This document shows positions 8,810 through 17,513 of a stretch of 64,000 nt of DNA, in pieces (within the stretch, counting starts at the first letter, position 1; every line of letters starts with the position of its first letter). The DNA is from an uncultured Roseburia sp. (GTDB taxonomy: Bacteria; Bacillota; Clostridia; Lachnospirales; Lachnospiraceae). The notes below the pieces were generated by a model. It was not told the origin of the DNA and ran no database searches. It saw only the letters and a list, made by a program, of their open reading frames with translations. The position numbers were made by a program, and so were the translations under genes. Location: NCBI GenBank assembly GCA_900548205.1, contig URJS01000004.1, positions 1-64,000 on the forward strand. The letters are read 5' to 3'.

Positions 8810-10303
8810 ATGATGAAATACCTTGTTCCGGCAGCCGGACTTCTTTTCACGCTGCAAAACATTTTGTGGATCAATGCCGGAGTGTTTATCGGATCTATTT
8901 TTGCGGCGATTCCGGGATTGAGCGTGATCTTGTGCGTGATCTTGTTTTTGCCTGTCACCTATTCGATGCCGGCGATTCCGGGTATGATGTTTTTGCTCGG
9001 AATCTATTGTGCGGGAGGCTATGGGGGAAGCGTGTCTGCAATCCTCATCAATACGCCGGGAACGCCGCACGCAGCGGCGACTATGCTGGACGGACATCCT
9101 CTGTCCCAGAAAGGACGCACGAAAGCGGCGTTAAAGATCGCGCTCTACGCCTCTGCGTTCGGCGGCGTATTCTCCGCGCTGATGTTGTTGTTCTTAGGAC
9201 CGCAGGTGGCGAGGGTTGCGGCGCAGCTTGGAACGCCGGAATACTTTATGGTCTGTGTGTTTGGACTCACGATCATTGCCGGAGTATCCGGGAAGAGTAT
9301 CGTCCGGGGATTGCTTTCCGCCTGCCTTGGTCTGTTTATCGCCTGTATCGGATCGGATCCCATGACGAGCTATGACAGGTTTACTTTTGGAAACAGCAGA
9401 CTGTATCTGGGAATGGATCTGGCGGTCTGTCTGATCGGACTGTTTGCGCTGGTGGAAGTTCTGGCGAAAGCGGAGAAGAGCCGGGGGGCGTTCCGGCTGG
9501 ATACCGCCAAGATGGAGGATGACGGAAAAATCACAAAAGAGGAATATAAACGGATGGCAAGACCAGTATTTCTGTCTTCGCTGATCGGTGTATTGGTGGG
9601 GATCATTCCGGGCACCGGCGCCTCCGAGGCTTCGTGGTTCAGTTATTCGCAGGCAAAGAATATGTCAAAGCACCCGGAGGAGTTCGGACATGGCTCTGTC
9701 GAGGGAATCGCGGCGGCGGAAGCCGCCAACAACGCGGTTACGGGAGCAACGCTGATACCGCTTTTGACGCTTGGAATTCCGGGAGACGGTACCGTAGCCA
9801 TTATGCTCTCGGCGCTTATGATCAACGGTTTAAATCCAGGGCTGAGCTTGTTTACGACAGACGGCGATATTATGTATGCGATCATGCTGGGTCTGATCCT
9901 TGTCAATCTGTTTATGCTGCTGCAGGGAAAGTTTTTGACGAGCCTGTTTGCGAAGGTAGTGTCGATTCCGAAGGAGATTCTGACGCCGATCATCGTGATT
10001 TTCTGTATGGCGGGAGCATATTCTGTAAATCAAAATTACTTTGACGTGGGAGTGGCGCTGGCATTTGCGGTACTGGCATGGTTTTTACGAAAACTTGATC
10101 TGCCGGCGGTTCCGATTCTTCTGGGCATGGTGCTTGGCAGCATGACGGAGACAAACTTCCGCAGGGCTCTGCTGATTTCCAACGGCAGCCCGACGATTTT
10201 CTTCAGCAGCGTATTCTGTTGGATTTTCGTGGCGCTGATCATATTCGCAGTCGCGATGATTCTGCGTGGAAAGTGGAAAGAGCGCGAGAAGGCAAAACAG
10301 TAG
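8810..10303 (+). CDS. Tripartite tricarboxylate-type transporter, large membrane subunit (TctA family)
   Basis: The 497-residue transport channel of the TTT system. It has some ten or more hydrophobic segments and the conserved TctA stretch GSVSAILINTPGTPHAAATMLDGHPL-like region near residues 70-95 (shown here in part), with a matching second-half motif GIPGDGTVAIM. Two ATGs in tandem (8810, 8813) follow a GAGGAGG site. It lies 18 bases after the TctB gene and 19 before the sulfatase, so the four genes read as one operon. Confidence 0.88.
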   Translation: MMKYLVPAAGLLFTLQNILWINAGVFIGSIFAAIPGLSVILCVILFLPVTYSMPAIPGMMFLLGIYCAGGYGGSVSAILINTPGTPHAAATMLDGHPLSQKGRTKAALKIALYASAFGGVFSALMLLFLGPQVARVAAQLGTPEYFMVCVFGLTIIAGVSGKSIVRGLLSACLGLFIACIGSDPMTSYDRFTFGNSRLYLGMDLAVCLIGLFALVEVLAKAEKSRGAFRLDTAKMEDDGKITKEEYKRMARPVFLSSLIGVLVGIIPGTGASEASWFSYSQAKNMSKHPEEFGHGSVEGIAAAEAANNAVTGATLIPLLTLGIPGDGTVAIMLSALMINGLNPGLSLFTTDGDIMYAIMLGLILVNLFMLLQGKFLTSLFAKVVSIPKEILTPIIVIFCMAGAYSVNQNYFDVGVALAFAVLAWFLRKLDLPAVPILLGMVLGSMTETNFRRALLISNGSPTIFFSSVFCWIFVALIIFAVAMILRGKWKEREKAKQ

Positions 10304-10322
10304 CAGGAGAAGGAGAGCTTTT

Positions 10323-11684
10323 ATGGCATACAATATTATTTTTTACTTTTCGGATCAGCAAAGATGGGATACGTGCGGCTGCTATGGGCAGCCGCTGGAC
10401 ATCACGCCGAATCTGGACAGACTGGCGAAGGAGGGGGTAAAATTTGACAACGCATTTTCTCCCCAGCCGGTGTGCGGTCCGTGCAGGGCATTGTTCCAGA
10501 CCGGCAAATACCCGACAGAAACAGGCTGTTTCCGCAATAATATCATGCTTCCCCGGGATGTAAAAACACTGGCGAATTACATGGAAGAGGCGGGGTACGA
10601 GACGGCGTATGTCGGCAAATGGCATCTTGCAAGCGACGGAGAACTGGAAAAGGCTCCGGTGATCGACCATACCGTTACCGCTGTGCCTCTGGAGTACAGA
10701 GGAGGATATACGGGATTCTGGCGTGCAGCCGACGTTCTGGAGTTTACCTCGCACGGTTATGACGGATTTGTGTTCGATGAGAATAATCAGCGGATTGATT
10801 TTAAAGGTTATCGCGCGGACTGCATCAATGATTTTGCGCTGGAATACATGGATCAGTATCAGGGGGAGAAACCGTTTTTTATGACGGTTTCCCAGATTGA
10901 GCCGCATCATCAGAACGATCATAATCACTATGAAGGACCAGAGGGGTCAAAGGAGAAATATGCCAACTTTGTCCTTCCGCACGATCTTGAAGTTTTGAAG
11001 GGAAATGCGGCGGAGGAATATCCCGATTATCTTGGGCAGTGCGCAAGTCTTGATGAAAATCTCGGAAGACTTGTTGACAAACTGAAAGAAAAAGGGTTAT
11101 ATGAAAGTACGATCATTATCTACGCATCGGATCATGGCTCGCATTTTAAGACGCGCAACACGGACAGTCACCTGAACGGTTACGATGATTATAAGAGAAG
11201 CGGACATGACGGCGCGCTTCATGTTCCGCTTGTGATTGCCGGCGGACCGTTCCGGGGAGGAAAAGAGGTTCGTGAGCTGGTGAGCACAGAGAGCCTTCCG
11301 AAGACGATCCTCGCGATGGCAGGTGTGGATGTGCAGGATGCGATGATCGGAGAAAATCTGCTGGACGTTGTGGAAAAGAAGAATCCGCAGAGAGAAAACC
11401 AGGTGTTTGCACAGATCTCGGAAAGCCGGATCGGACGCGTGGTGCGCACCGAGGATTATCTCTATGGCGTCTATGCGCCGGGGATTAACGGCGGGGAGCA
11501 GGGAGCAGCAGAAATCTATGCGGATGATTATCTGTATGATCTGAAAAAAGATTCTTGGCAGCTTGAAAACGTTGTGTCAGATCCGGCCTATCAAAAGGCA
11601 AAGGAAGATCTGCGCAGCCGTCTTTTGGACTGGATCGCGCGTGCAGAGGGCAGTCGTCCCGAAATAGTGAATGAGAAAAAATAG
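10323..11684 (+). CDS. Cys-type sulfatase (cytoplasmic)
   Basis: A 453-residue alkaline-phosphatase-superfamily sulfatase that hydrolyses a sulfate ester. The maturation motif C-x-P-x-R is present as CGPCR with Cys51, the residue turned into formylglycine. Metal-ligand regions FSDQQR (Asp11) and YASDHGSHF are intact. There is no signal peptide, so the enzyme should act in the cytoplasm on a substrate brought in by the TctCBA transporter just upstream. The ATG at 10323 follows AAGGAGAG. Activation needs an anaerobic maturating enzyme, and the only one in the window (12962-14090) is frameshifted. Confidence 0.9.
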   Translation: MAYNIIFYFSDQQRWDTCGCYGQPLDITPNLDRLAKEGVKFDNAFSPQPVCGPCRALFQTGKYPTETGCFRNNIMLPRDVKTLANYMEEAGYETAYVGKWHLASDGELEKAPVIDHTVTAVPLEYRGGYTGFWRAADVLEFTSHGYDGFVFDENNQRIDFKGYRADCINDFALEYMDQYQGEKPFFMTVSQIEPHHQNDHNHYEGPEGSKEKYANFVLPHDLEVLKGNAAEEYPDYLGQCASLDENLGRLVDKLKEKGLYESTIIIYASDHGSHFKTRNTDSHLNGYDDYKRSGHDGALHVPLVIAGGPFRGGKEVRELVSTESLPKTILAMAGVDVQDAMIGENLLDVVEKKNPQRENQVFAQISESRIGRVVRTEDYLYGVYAPGINGGEQGAAEIYADDYLYDLKKDSWQLENVVSDPAYQKAKEDLRSRLLDWIARAEGSRPEIVNEKK

Positions 11685-11701
11685 AGAAAATTGAAAGCGC
11701 A

Positions 11702-11733
11702 GAGCCGGATTTTAAATCCGGCTCGCGTTTTCT
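11702..11733 (+). terminator. Terminator after the sulfatase gene
   Basis: GAGCCGGATT and AATCCGGCTC form a strong hairpin followed by GCGTTTTCTT. It closes the transporter-sulfatase operon. Confidence 0.8.
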
Positions 11734-11734
11734 T

Positions 11735-11777
11735 GGCATAAGAGTGGCTCGTGAAGCGTGCCGCTCATTGTTATGCC
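11735..11777 (+). repeat. Repeat family A, copy 1
   Basis: A 43-bp element bounded by GGCATAA and TTATGCC. Its core GAGTGGCTCGTGAAGCGTGC-type hairpin has a GAA loop and regularly spaced mismatches. Related copies lie at 37016, 46173, 46211 and 50426. It sits between the sulfatase terminator and the regulator gene. Confidence 0.7.
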
Positions 11778-11804
11778 GGAGAGCTTCGGAATGGAGATTG
11801 TTCA

Positions 11805-12941
11805 ATGGAAGTTTTCAATCAAAAATGGGAGAAGGTATATCGCTGGGTTTTGGCGTACATTGACCGGAATAAATTTTCGGGAAATTTGAAACTGCCGTCT
11901 GAAAATGATATTTGCCGTTATTTAAAGGTGAGCAGGGATACTGTGCGCTATGCGATGAAACATCTGGAAGAAGAAGGTCTGATCCGCAGAGTGCGGGGAA
12001 GCGGGACGTATTTTAACAGAGACGTCAGTATATCCGCTGCCTTAGACAGTGGAAGGGCGGATATTAAGATCGGTCTGATCCTCCAAGGGCAGGATGGCGA
12101 TGCGGAGGCGGAGCTGATTCGCGGGGTTCGCAGCGTAATCCGGGACAGGCAGGTGGATCTGCGTATTTTTCTGACGGATAATAAGTTTGCAAACGAACGC
12201 CGGTGTCTGCAGACTGTTATGCACCAGAACTTTCAGGGATTTATTGTGGACGGCGTAAAAGCCAGTATGGCAAGTCCGAACCTCGACTGTTATCAGGAGG
12301 TGCAGCGACGCGGCATTCCTTTGATTTTTTTCAATAACTATTATCAGAATCTGCACTGTGCGCGGGTCGGGGTCAATAATAACTCCAGTGCAAAGGAATT
12401 GATCCATCTTCTGGTTTCGGCAGGACATCGTGAGATCGCAGGCATTTTTGTATATGATAATTATCAGAGCGTGGAAAAATTCCAGGGAATGTTTGCATCC
12501 CTGCTTACACATGGAATTGAACTTCGGGATGATTATATCAAATGGTGTATTTCAAATGAGGCGCATGAAGAGAAGTTTGCGCGTTCTATTTGGAAGTTTT
12601 TAAAAAGCGTACCCCACGCGACCGCCATTGTCTGCTGTAATTACAGAATTTACCGCCTGGTGCGTCAGGTGCTGGAAGCGCAGGGAAAGCGCGTGCCGCA
12701 GGATTACTCGGTGGTCTGCTTTGATTATTCGGCGGAGGGGAAAGAGCAGGAGGGGATTACCTGCTCTGTCTATCAGGGGTATAAAATCGGATGCCGTATG
12801 GCGGAACTTTTGTTGAGAATGATAGAGAGGAAAGAGAGGGGAAATCGCGATTATTCGTTGATCCTGCGCCCGGAGATTTATATTGGAAACTCCATTAAAC
12901 AGATGGGGAAAAGAGATTTTACGCCGGAACAGCGGGGATGA
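11805..12941 (+). CDS. GntR-type regulator with LacI-like sensor domain
   Basis: A 378-residue regulator. Residues 1-75 form a GntR winged helix (KLPSENDICRYLKVSRDTVRYAM, then LEEEGLIRRVRGSGTYF), and about 85-370 form a periplasmic-binding-protein-like effector domain, the AraR/LacI arrangement used for sugar or small-molecule sensing. It lies between the sulfatase and its maturation gene and overlaps the latter's upstream region by a few bases, so it probably controls this cluster. GGAG at 11793-11796 supports the ATG at 11805; an in-frame upstream codon at 11751 lies inside repeat A. Confidence 0.85.
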   Translation: MEVFNQKWEKVYRWVLAYIDRNKFSGNLKLPSENDICRYLKVSRDTVRYAMKHLEEEGLIRRVRGSGTYFNRDVSISAALDSGRADIKIGLILQGQDGDAEAELIRGVRSVIRDRQVDLRIFLTDNKFANERRCLQTVMHQNFQGFIVDGVKASMASPNLDCYQEVQRRGIPLIFFNNYYQNLHCARVGVNNNSSAKELIHLLVSAGHREIAGIFVYDNYQSVEKFQGMFASLLTHGIELRDDYIKWCISNEAHEEKFARSIWKFLKSVPHATAIVCCNYRIYRLVRQVLEAQGKRVPQDYSVVCFDYSAEGKEQEGITCSVYQGYKIGCRMAELLLRMIERKERGNRDYSLILRPEIYIGNSIKQMGKRDFTPEQRG

Positions 12942-12961
12942 AAAGAAGGGAGAACAGTTGG

Positions 12962-14090
12962 ATGCAGCATATAAGCGTATTGATAAAACCGGCTTCTTCT
13001 GCCTGCAATATGAAGTGCGCCTACTGCTTTTATGAGGATGTGGCGAATAGCAGGGAGCAGGAGTTTCAGGGATTTCTGAGAGAAGAACAGATGGAGCAGG
13101 TCATCGTGGAGGCAATGAAACTGGCAGAGCGGTCCTGCTCGTTTTTATTTCAGGGAGGGGAGCCGACACTGGCGGGACTTTCCTTTTATGAGAGTGTGAT
13201 CCGATTGCAGAAAAAACATCGGAAAGACGGGGTTTTGATTTATAATTCGATCCAGACGAACGGGTATCACCTGACAGAAGATATGATCCGTTTTTTTGTG
13301 AGGGAGAGGTTTTTGATCGGGGTATCCCTGGACGGACCGGAACAGGTTCATGATCTTTACCGGACGGGCAGGAGCGGTGGGGGAACGTTTCGCGAGGTGA
13401 TGGAAACGATCGCCCTGCTAAAGCGCTTCCGCGCCGACTATAATGTTTTGTGCGTGGTGACGGAAGAAAGCGCGAAAAGGGGACGTGAAATCTACCGGTT
13501 TTACCGTGAGCAGGGGTTTGGGTGGATGCAGTTTATCCCCTGCCTGGCGCCGCTTGACGGGGCGCCGGAGGGGGGGCGGGTATGCGCCGTCGCCAAAGAC
13601 ATACGGACGTTTTCTGACGGAGGTTTTCGACTGCTGGCTCGGGGATCTGAAACGGGGAGAGTTTGTGAGCATCCGCCACATGGACAACTGGATGGCGATT
13701 CTTTTGGGCGGACAGCCGGCGTGCTGCGGGATGGTTGGTCGGTGTTCGATCCAGTTTGTCGTAGAGGGAGACGGGGGCGTATATCCCTGCGATTTTTATG
13801 TGTTGGATGAATGGAGGATAGGAACGGTAGGAGAGCAAAGCTTTGCAGATATGTGCGAGGGGGAAACGGCACGGGAATTTTTGGAGGAGTCGGCGAAGCT
13901 GCCGGAGGAGTGCAGGGACTGCCGCTATTATGTGCTTTGCAGGAATGGCTGCCGCAGAGAGCGCAGCGAAGGAAAACATATTTATTGTCAGTCTTATCAA
14001 ATGTTTTTTTCAAACAGGGAAAAGGAGCTGGAACAGGCGGCGCTTCTCATAAAGACAAAAATGATAGAAAATTATAAGAATAGAGATTGA
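12962..14090 (+). pseudogene. Anaerobic sulfatase-maturating enzyme (radical SAM/SPASM), split by a 1-base frameshift
   Basis: The product would convert the sulfatase active-site Cys to formylglycine. The first part has the radical-SAM motif CNMKCAYC (Cys15, 19, 22), FQGGEPTL and SLDGP; the second part has the SPASM cluster cysteines (CCGMVGRC, CDFY, CRDCRYYVLCRNGC). The two halves are in different frames: the first runs on to a stop near 13810, the second is open from about 13485 to 14090. The switch falls at a run of seven Gs (13570-13576). With six Gs the protein reads straight through PEGGGYAPSPKTYGRFL, as in the family. A sequencing error, a real mutation or slippage could each explain it. 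Confidence 0.88.
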
Positions 14091-14115
14091 CAAATTTCGA
14101 CGGAAAAGGAATAAT
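14087..14115 (+). promoter_or_regulatory. Sigma-A promoter of the chemoreceptor gene
   Basis: TTGACA (14087-14092), 17-base spacer, AATAAT (14110-14115). It overlaps the end of the preceding reading frame. Confidence 0.75.
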
Positions 14116-14172
14116 GGTACTATGGTATCGTAGTGAGTTATTGAGATAAAGTTTTACAAGGAGGTTTGGGTT

Positions 14173-15810
14173 ATGAAAAATACGATGAGAAAGGTTTTAC
14201 TGAAGAAATTTTCCCTTGCTCTTGGCTCTTTTTTCGTGATGATTCTGTTTTCTCTTGCAGCATTGTTTGCGATGAGGGTTTCCGTCAATAAAATTGATGA
14301 GGCGCAGGCACTGCATGTGAGGATCATTGAGGCGAAATGTGCGCATCAGGACTGGCCTAGGGATCTGGCTTCTGCGATTGGTCTTGGAACAAAATTTGAG
14401 GGAACTTTTGAATATAAAAGCTGCGTGCTGGGGGAGTGGCTTTATAGCGCGGAGGCAACCACAGACAGCGAGGTGGCTGCGCTGGTGGAGAAGATTATTC
14501 CAATTCATCAGAAAATTCATGAGACTGCTCAGACACTTGATTTCACGGGAAGTGAGAAGGACGAGGAGGTATATCTGGGAACGATACAGACAAGCCTCAC
14601 AGAGTTGGTTTCTCTGCTGGATGAGATTGGGAGGATCAGCGAACAAGAGGTGATAAAAGCAGAGAATTTTACAATGGCGTTGATGCTTATATCCTTTGTG
14701 GTGCTGCTCGTTCTGGGGGTGGTTGCTTTTATGGCTTCCATAGATGTGGTCAAGTATATTAAACGCAGAATTACAGAGCCGATCCGTATCATTGAGAGAG
14801 ATGCCAAACGTCTTCAGGCTGGCGAGCTGAATTTTTCCATCAAGGTGGATACGGACAATGAGGTTGGTCTGCTTGCAGAGTCGCTGACGGATTCGATTGC
14901 GGAGTTGAGCAAATATGTCAATGAGACCGGACGTGTGCTGGGGGCATATGCGGAAGGGGATTTTACCGTAGAAAGCGAGATTGAGTTCCGTGGTGAGTTT
15001 GTGCGTATGCGGGAGTTTTTGAGTCGTATGCAGGAGGCTTTGAAGAGAACGTTTTCCAACATTGATCAAAATACGGACGTTGTGTTGAGCGCTTCCGAGC
15101 AGGTGTCGGGCGGAGCCCAGAATCTGGCAGAGGGCGTGGAACAGCAGGCAAACGTTGTCACGGAGATTTCAAGTAAGGCAAACGCGCTGCTTATGAGCGT
15201 GAATGAAGATGCAGAAAGTTCGATGATGGCGTCGCGTCTTGTCGGCGTATTTCGCGAGAAGATGGCGGAGAACACAGAACAGACGCATATACTGGATGAC
15301 GCGATGGAGGAGATCCGTGAGCGTTCGCATGAAATCAGTAAGGTGGTAAAGACGATTGAGGATATCGCATCCCAGACGAATATGCTTTCTTTAAACGCTT
15401 CTATTGAGGCTGCGCGAGCGGGTGAGGCGGGCAAAGGCTTTGCGGTCGTTGCAGATCAGATCCGTGATCTGGCTGCAAAATCAGCGCAGGCTTCCCAGGA
15501 TACGACAGGACTGATTGCAGAGTCGATCAGAGCTGTGGATAATGGAAGTGAAATCGCCCGTAAGATGGCAGGTGCGATTGAGGGGATGAACGAGGATGCT
15601 GTGGCGCTGATCGAGTCGGTGCAGTCGATTTCCGAGAGAACGCAGTTTCAGGCAACGGCACTTAATGAGCTGCTGGAAGGAATTAAGTGTATCAATGAAA
15701 ATTTATGTTCCAGTTCGGCTACGTCAGAGGAAAGCGCAGCTGCCAGCGAGGAATTGGAAGGTCTTGCAAATGATTTGAGTGCGCTGATCAAACAGTTCCG
15801 TTTCCAATGA
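14173..15810 (+). CDS. Methyl-accepting chemotaxis protein with extracytoplasmic CZB-like domain
   Basis: A 545-residue chemoreceptor. One membrane segment lies at about 14-34 and a second at about 168-190, followed by HAMP (about 195-250) and a signalling domain whose tip is seen in SQTNMLSLNASIEAARAGEAGKGFAVVA. The segment between the membrane helices carries the CZB zinc-binding pattern: His58 in AHQDW, Cys84 in CVLGEWL, His112 and His116 in HQKIH. It should pass a signal to CheA through CheW. A consensus promoter and an AAGGAGG Shine-Dalgarno precede it. It may serve taxis toward the sulfated substrate, but this rests only on position. Confidence 0.88.
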   Translation: MKNTMRKVLLKKFSLALGSFFVMILFSLAALFAMRVSVNKIDEAQALHVRIIEAKCAHQDWPRDLASAIGLGTKFEGTFEYKSCVLGEWLYSAEATTDSEVAALVEKIIPIHQKIHETAQTLDFTGSEKDEEVYLGTIQTSLTELVSLLDEIGRISEQEVIKAENFTMALMLISFVVLLVLGVVAFMASIDVVKYIKRRITEPIRIIERDAKRLQAGELNFSIKVDTDNEVGLLAESLTDSIAELSKYVNETGRVLGAYAEGDFTVESEIEFRGEFVRMREFLSRMQEALKRTFSNIDQNTDVVLSASEQVSGGAQNLAEGVEQQANVVTEISSKANALLMSVNEDAESSMMASRLVGVFREKMAENTEQTHILDDAMEEIRERSHEISKVVKTIEDIASQTNMLSLNASIEAARAGEAGKGFAVVADQIRDLAAKSAQASQDTTGLIAESIRAVDNGSEIARKMAGAIEGMNEDAVALIESVQSISERTQFQATALNELLEGIKCINENLCSSSATSEESAAASEELEGLANDLSALIKQFRFQ

Positions 15811-15837
15811 GAGAGCAGGATAAGGCAGAAAAAGAAC

Positions 15838-15866
15838 TTGACACACAAGGCTTCGTATAATATACT
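15838..15866 (+). promoter_or_regulatory. Sigma-A promoter of rplM-rpsI
   Basis: TTGACA (15838-15843), 17-base spacer, TATACT (15861-15866). An overlapping TATAAT at 15856 is too close to the -35 box to use. It gives rplM its own strong promoter, needed because truA is not adjacent. Confidence 0.82.
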
Positions 15867-15879
15867 ATGTAAGTCTGTA

Positions 15880-15995
15880 ATAGTGAATAAATGCTGCTCC
15901 AAGGCCCCGGAGCTTCATTTTAACTATAAACAACACGCAGAGGCGGTGTGTCCGGACATTCACATCGTAGGCGCGTGAGATTACATTTTTCCAGG
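15880..15995 (+). promoter_or_regulatory. Structured leader of rplM (possible L13 leader)
   Basis: The 5' untranslated region can form a GCTCC/GGAGC hairpin (15896-15913) and a larger CACGC/GCGTG arm (15934-15977). Firmicute rplM genes often have an autoregulatory L13 leader at this place. I judged this from position and pairing only, not from a match to the family consensus. Confidence 0.4.
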
Positions 15996-16004
15996 AGGAA
16001 TCAC

Positions 16005-16433
16005 ATGAAAACTTTTATGGCTAGCCCGGCTACCATTGATAGAAAATGGTATGTAGTTGACGCTGAGGGTATGACGTTAGGACGCATTGCATCTGAAATC
16101 GCAAAGGTATTAAGAGGAAAGAATAAAGCAATCTTCACACCGCACATTGACACAGGTGATTATGTGATCGTTGTGAATGCAGAGAAGATTCAGGTATCCG
16201 GTAAGAAGATGGATCAGAAGATTTATTACAATCACTCCGATTACGTTGGTGGTATGAAAGAGACCACATTAAAGGAAATGTTAGCAAAGCATCCGGAAAG
16301 AGTTATCGAGCATGCTGTTAAGGGAATGCTTCCAAAGGGTCCGTTGGGTAGACAGATGTATACAAAGCTGTTTGTATATGCAGGACCGGATCACAAGCAT
16401 GCAGCTCAGAAGCCTGAGACTTTAACATTTTAA
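16005..16433 (+). CDS. rplM: 50S ribosomal protein L13
   Basis: The 142-residue L13, an early-assembling protein of the large subunit. The sequence is full length and typical: KWYVVDAEGMTLGRIASEIA, PHIDTGDYVIVVNAEKI, KGMLPKGPLGRQMYTKLFVYAGPDHKH. AGGAGG at 15993-15998 fixes the ATG at 16005. Codon use is that of a highly expressed gene (fewer GCG/CGC codons than the neighbours). It is followed directly by rpsI. Confidence 0.97.
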   Translation: MKTFMASPATIDRKWYVVDAEGMTLGRIASEIAKVLRGKNKAIFTPHIDTGDYVIVVNAEKIQVSGKKMDQKIYYNHSDYVGGMKETTLKEMLAKHPERVIEHAVKGMLPKGPLGRQMYTKLFVYAGPDHKHAAQKPETLTF

Positions 16434-16450
16434 TGAGGAGGGAAAGAACA

Positions 16451-16843
16451 TTGGCTAACGCAAAGAATTACGGAACAGGAAGAAGAAAATCATCTGTTGC
16501 CAGAGTATACTTAGTACCGGGTACAGGTAAGATTACGATTAATAAAAGAGATATTGATGAGTATTTAGGATTAGAGACCTTAAAGGTTATCGTTCGTCAG
16601 CCGCTTGTGGCAACAGAGACCGTTGATAAGTTCGACGTTTTGGTAAACGTTCGTGGCGGCGGTTACACAGGTCAGGCAGGCGCGATCCGTCATGGTATCG
16701 CCCGTGCGCTTCTGACGGTAGACGCTGATTACAGACCGGTATTAAAGTCTGCCGGATATCTGACAAGAGATCCGCGTATGAAAGAGCGTAAGAAGTACGG
16801 TCTCAAGGCAGCTCGTCGTGCGCCGCAGTTCAGCAAGAGATAA
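16451..16843 (+). CDS. rpsI: 30S ribosomal protein S9
   Basis: S9 of 130 residues, whose C-terminal tail reaches the ribosomal P site. The sequence has GTGRRKSSVARVYLVPGTG, VRGGGYTGQAGAIRHGIARAL-type core and the basic end KYGLKAARRAPQFSKR. The start is a TTG at 16451, preceded by AGGAGGG at 16436-16442; an in-frame ATG at 16433 overlaps the rplM stop but has no Shine-Dalgarno. It is cotranscribed with rplM. Confidence 0.95.
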   Translation: MANAKNYGTGRRKSSVARVYLVPGTGKITINKRDIDEYLGLETLKVIVRQPLVATETVDKFDVLVNVRGGGYTGQAGAIRHGIARALLTVDADYRPVLKSAGYLTRDPRMKERKKYGLKAARRAPQFSKR

Positions 16844-16984
16844 TCTTCGGTCAACGCAAGATACGAGAAAGGCCGATTTTACAAGGGTCACAGAGGTTGT
16901 GGGAAGTTGTCAAATATGTTGGATTTCAAACAGTATGCAACATATATGCAACAAGTATGAAGTTCGAATATCAATGATATGGAT

Positions 16985-17020
16985 AGGGCATTTTCAGAGA
17001 AATCTGGGAATGTCCTTTTT
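16985..17020 (+). terminator. Terminator downstream of rpsI
   Basis: AGGGCATT pairs with AATGTCCT, with an inner CAGA/TCTG helix and a GAAA loop; TTTTTG follows. It ends the rplM-rpsI transcript about 140 bases after the stop. Confidence 0.8.
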
Positions 17021-17031
17021 GTTGTGTTTAA

Positions 17032-17229
17032 ATCTTGTTAATCGCATTTACAAGCTCCTTGGCATCAAAGTGGATCTATACGGATATTATGCAACAGTTT
17101 GTGTCTGATCGAAAGAATCTACTGGAAAAGTTTTGGGAGAGTGTGGGATAGGTGGTTGAGAAGGTTCGGGAAGAAGGTGAGAAATTAAGGCAAGTTGTAG
17201 CGATGCAGCTTGTTCTAATTAATATTTAA
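17032..17229 (+). pseudogene. Decayed reading-frame remnant at the island edge
   Basis: One frame reads about 39 residues ending LLEKFWESVG, meets a TAG at 17149-17151, and continues in the same frame for 25 more residues (VVEKVREEGEKLRQVV...) to TAA at 17227. No start with a Shine-Dalgarno precedes it. The charged, helix-like sequence looks like a broken gene tail, but I cannot name the family. Confidence 0.3.
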
Positions 17230-17254
17230 AAAGAACAAATGTTTGAAAAAGTTC

Positions 17255-17283
17255 TTGCGATTATTCAGATAAATGAATATAAT
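17255..17283 (+). promoter_or_regulatory. Promoter of the restriction-modification genes
   Basis: TTGCGA (17255-17260), 17-base spacer, TATAAT (17278-17283), 26 bases before the HTH gene start. Confidence 0.72.
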
Positions 17284-17309
17284 AGAGTATATGGATAAGG
17301 AGGTTCAAT

Positions 17310-17513
17310 ATGAACTATGTAACAACGATAGAAATGTCAGAGATATGGGGCATATCGGCAAGAAGAATAGCTTTATTGTGTGAACAAAAGCGTATAGAAG
17401 GTGCAATAAAGAAGGGGAAAACATGGCTTATCCCGGAAGATGCGGAAAAGCCGGCAGATAAGAGAAAAAACGTAAAGAAAGAGGACGTTTCTTATGTACT
17501 ACATCAGCAATAG
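17310..17513 (+). CDS. Small helix-turn-helix (excisionase-like) DNA-binding protein
   Basis: A 67-residue protein. MSEIWGISARRIALLCEQKRI is a predicted HTH of the MerR/excisionase type, followed by KKGKTWLIPEDAEKPADKRK, a pattern common in small Firmicute HTH proteins. AAGGAGG precedes the ATG. It overlaps the first methyltransferase by 20 bases, so the two are coupled. It may regulate the restriction system; it does not look like a classical C protein. Confidence 0.75.
   Translation: MNYVTTIEMSEIWGISARRIALLCEQKRIEGAIKKGKTWLIPEDAEKPADKRKNVKKEDVSYVLHQQ

Noticed and set aside
15856..15861. TATAAT as the rplM -10 box
   Set aside because: Only 12 bases after TTGACA; TATACT at 15861 has the right 17-base spacing.
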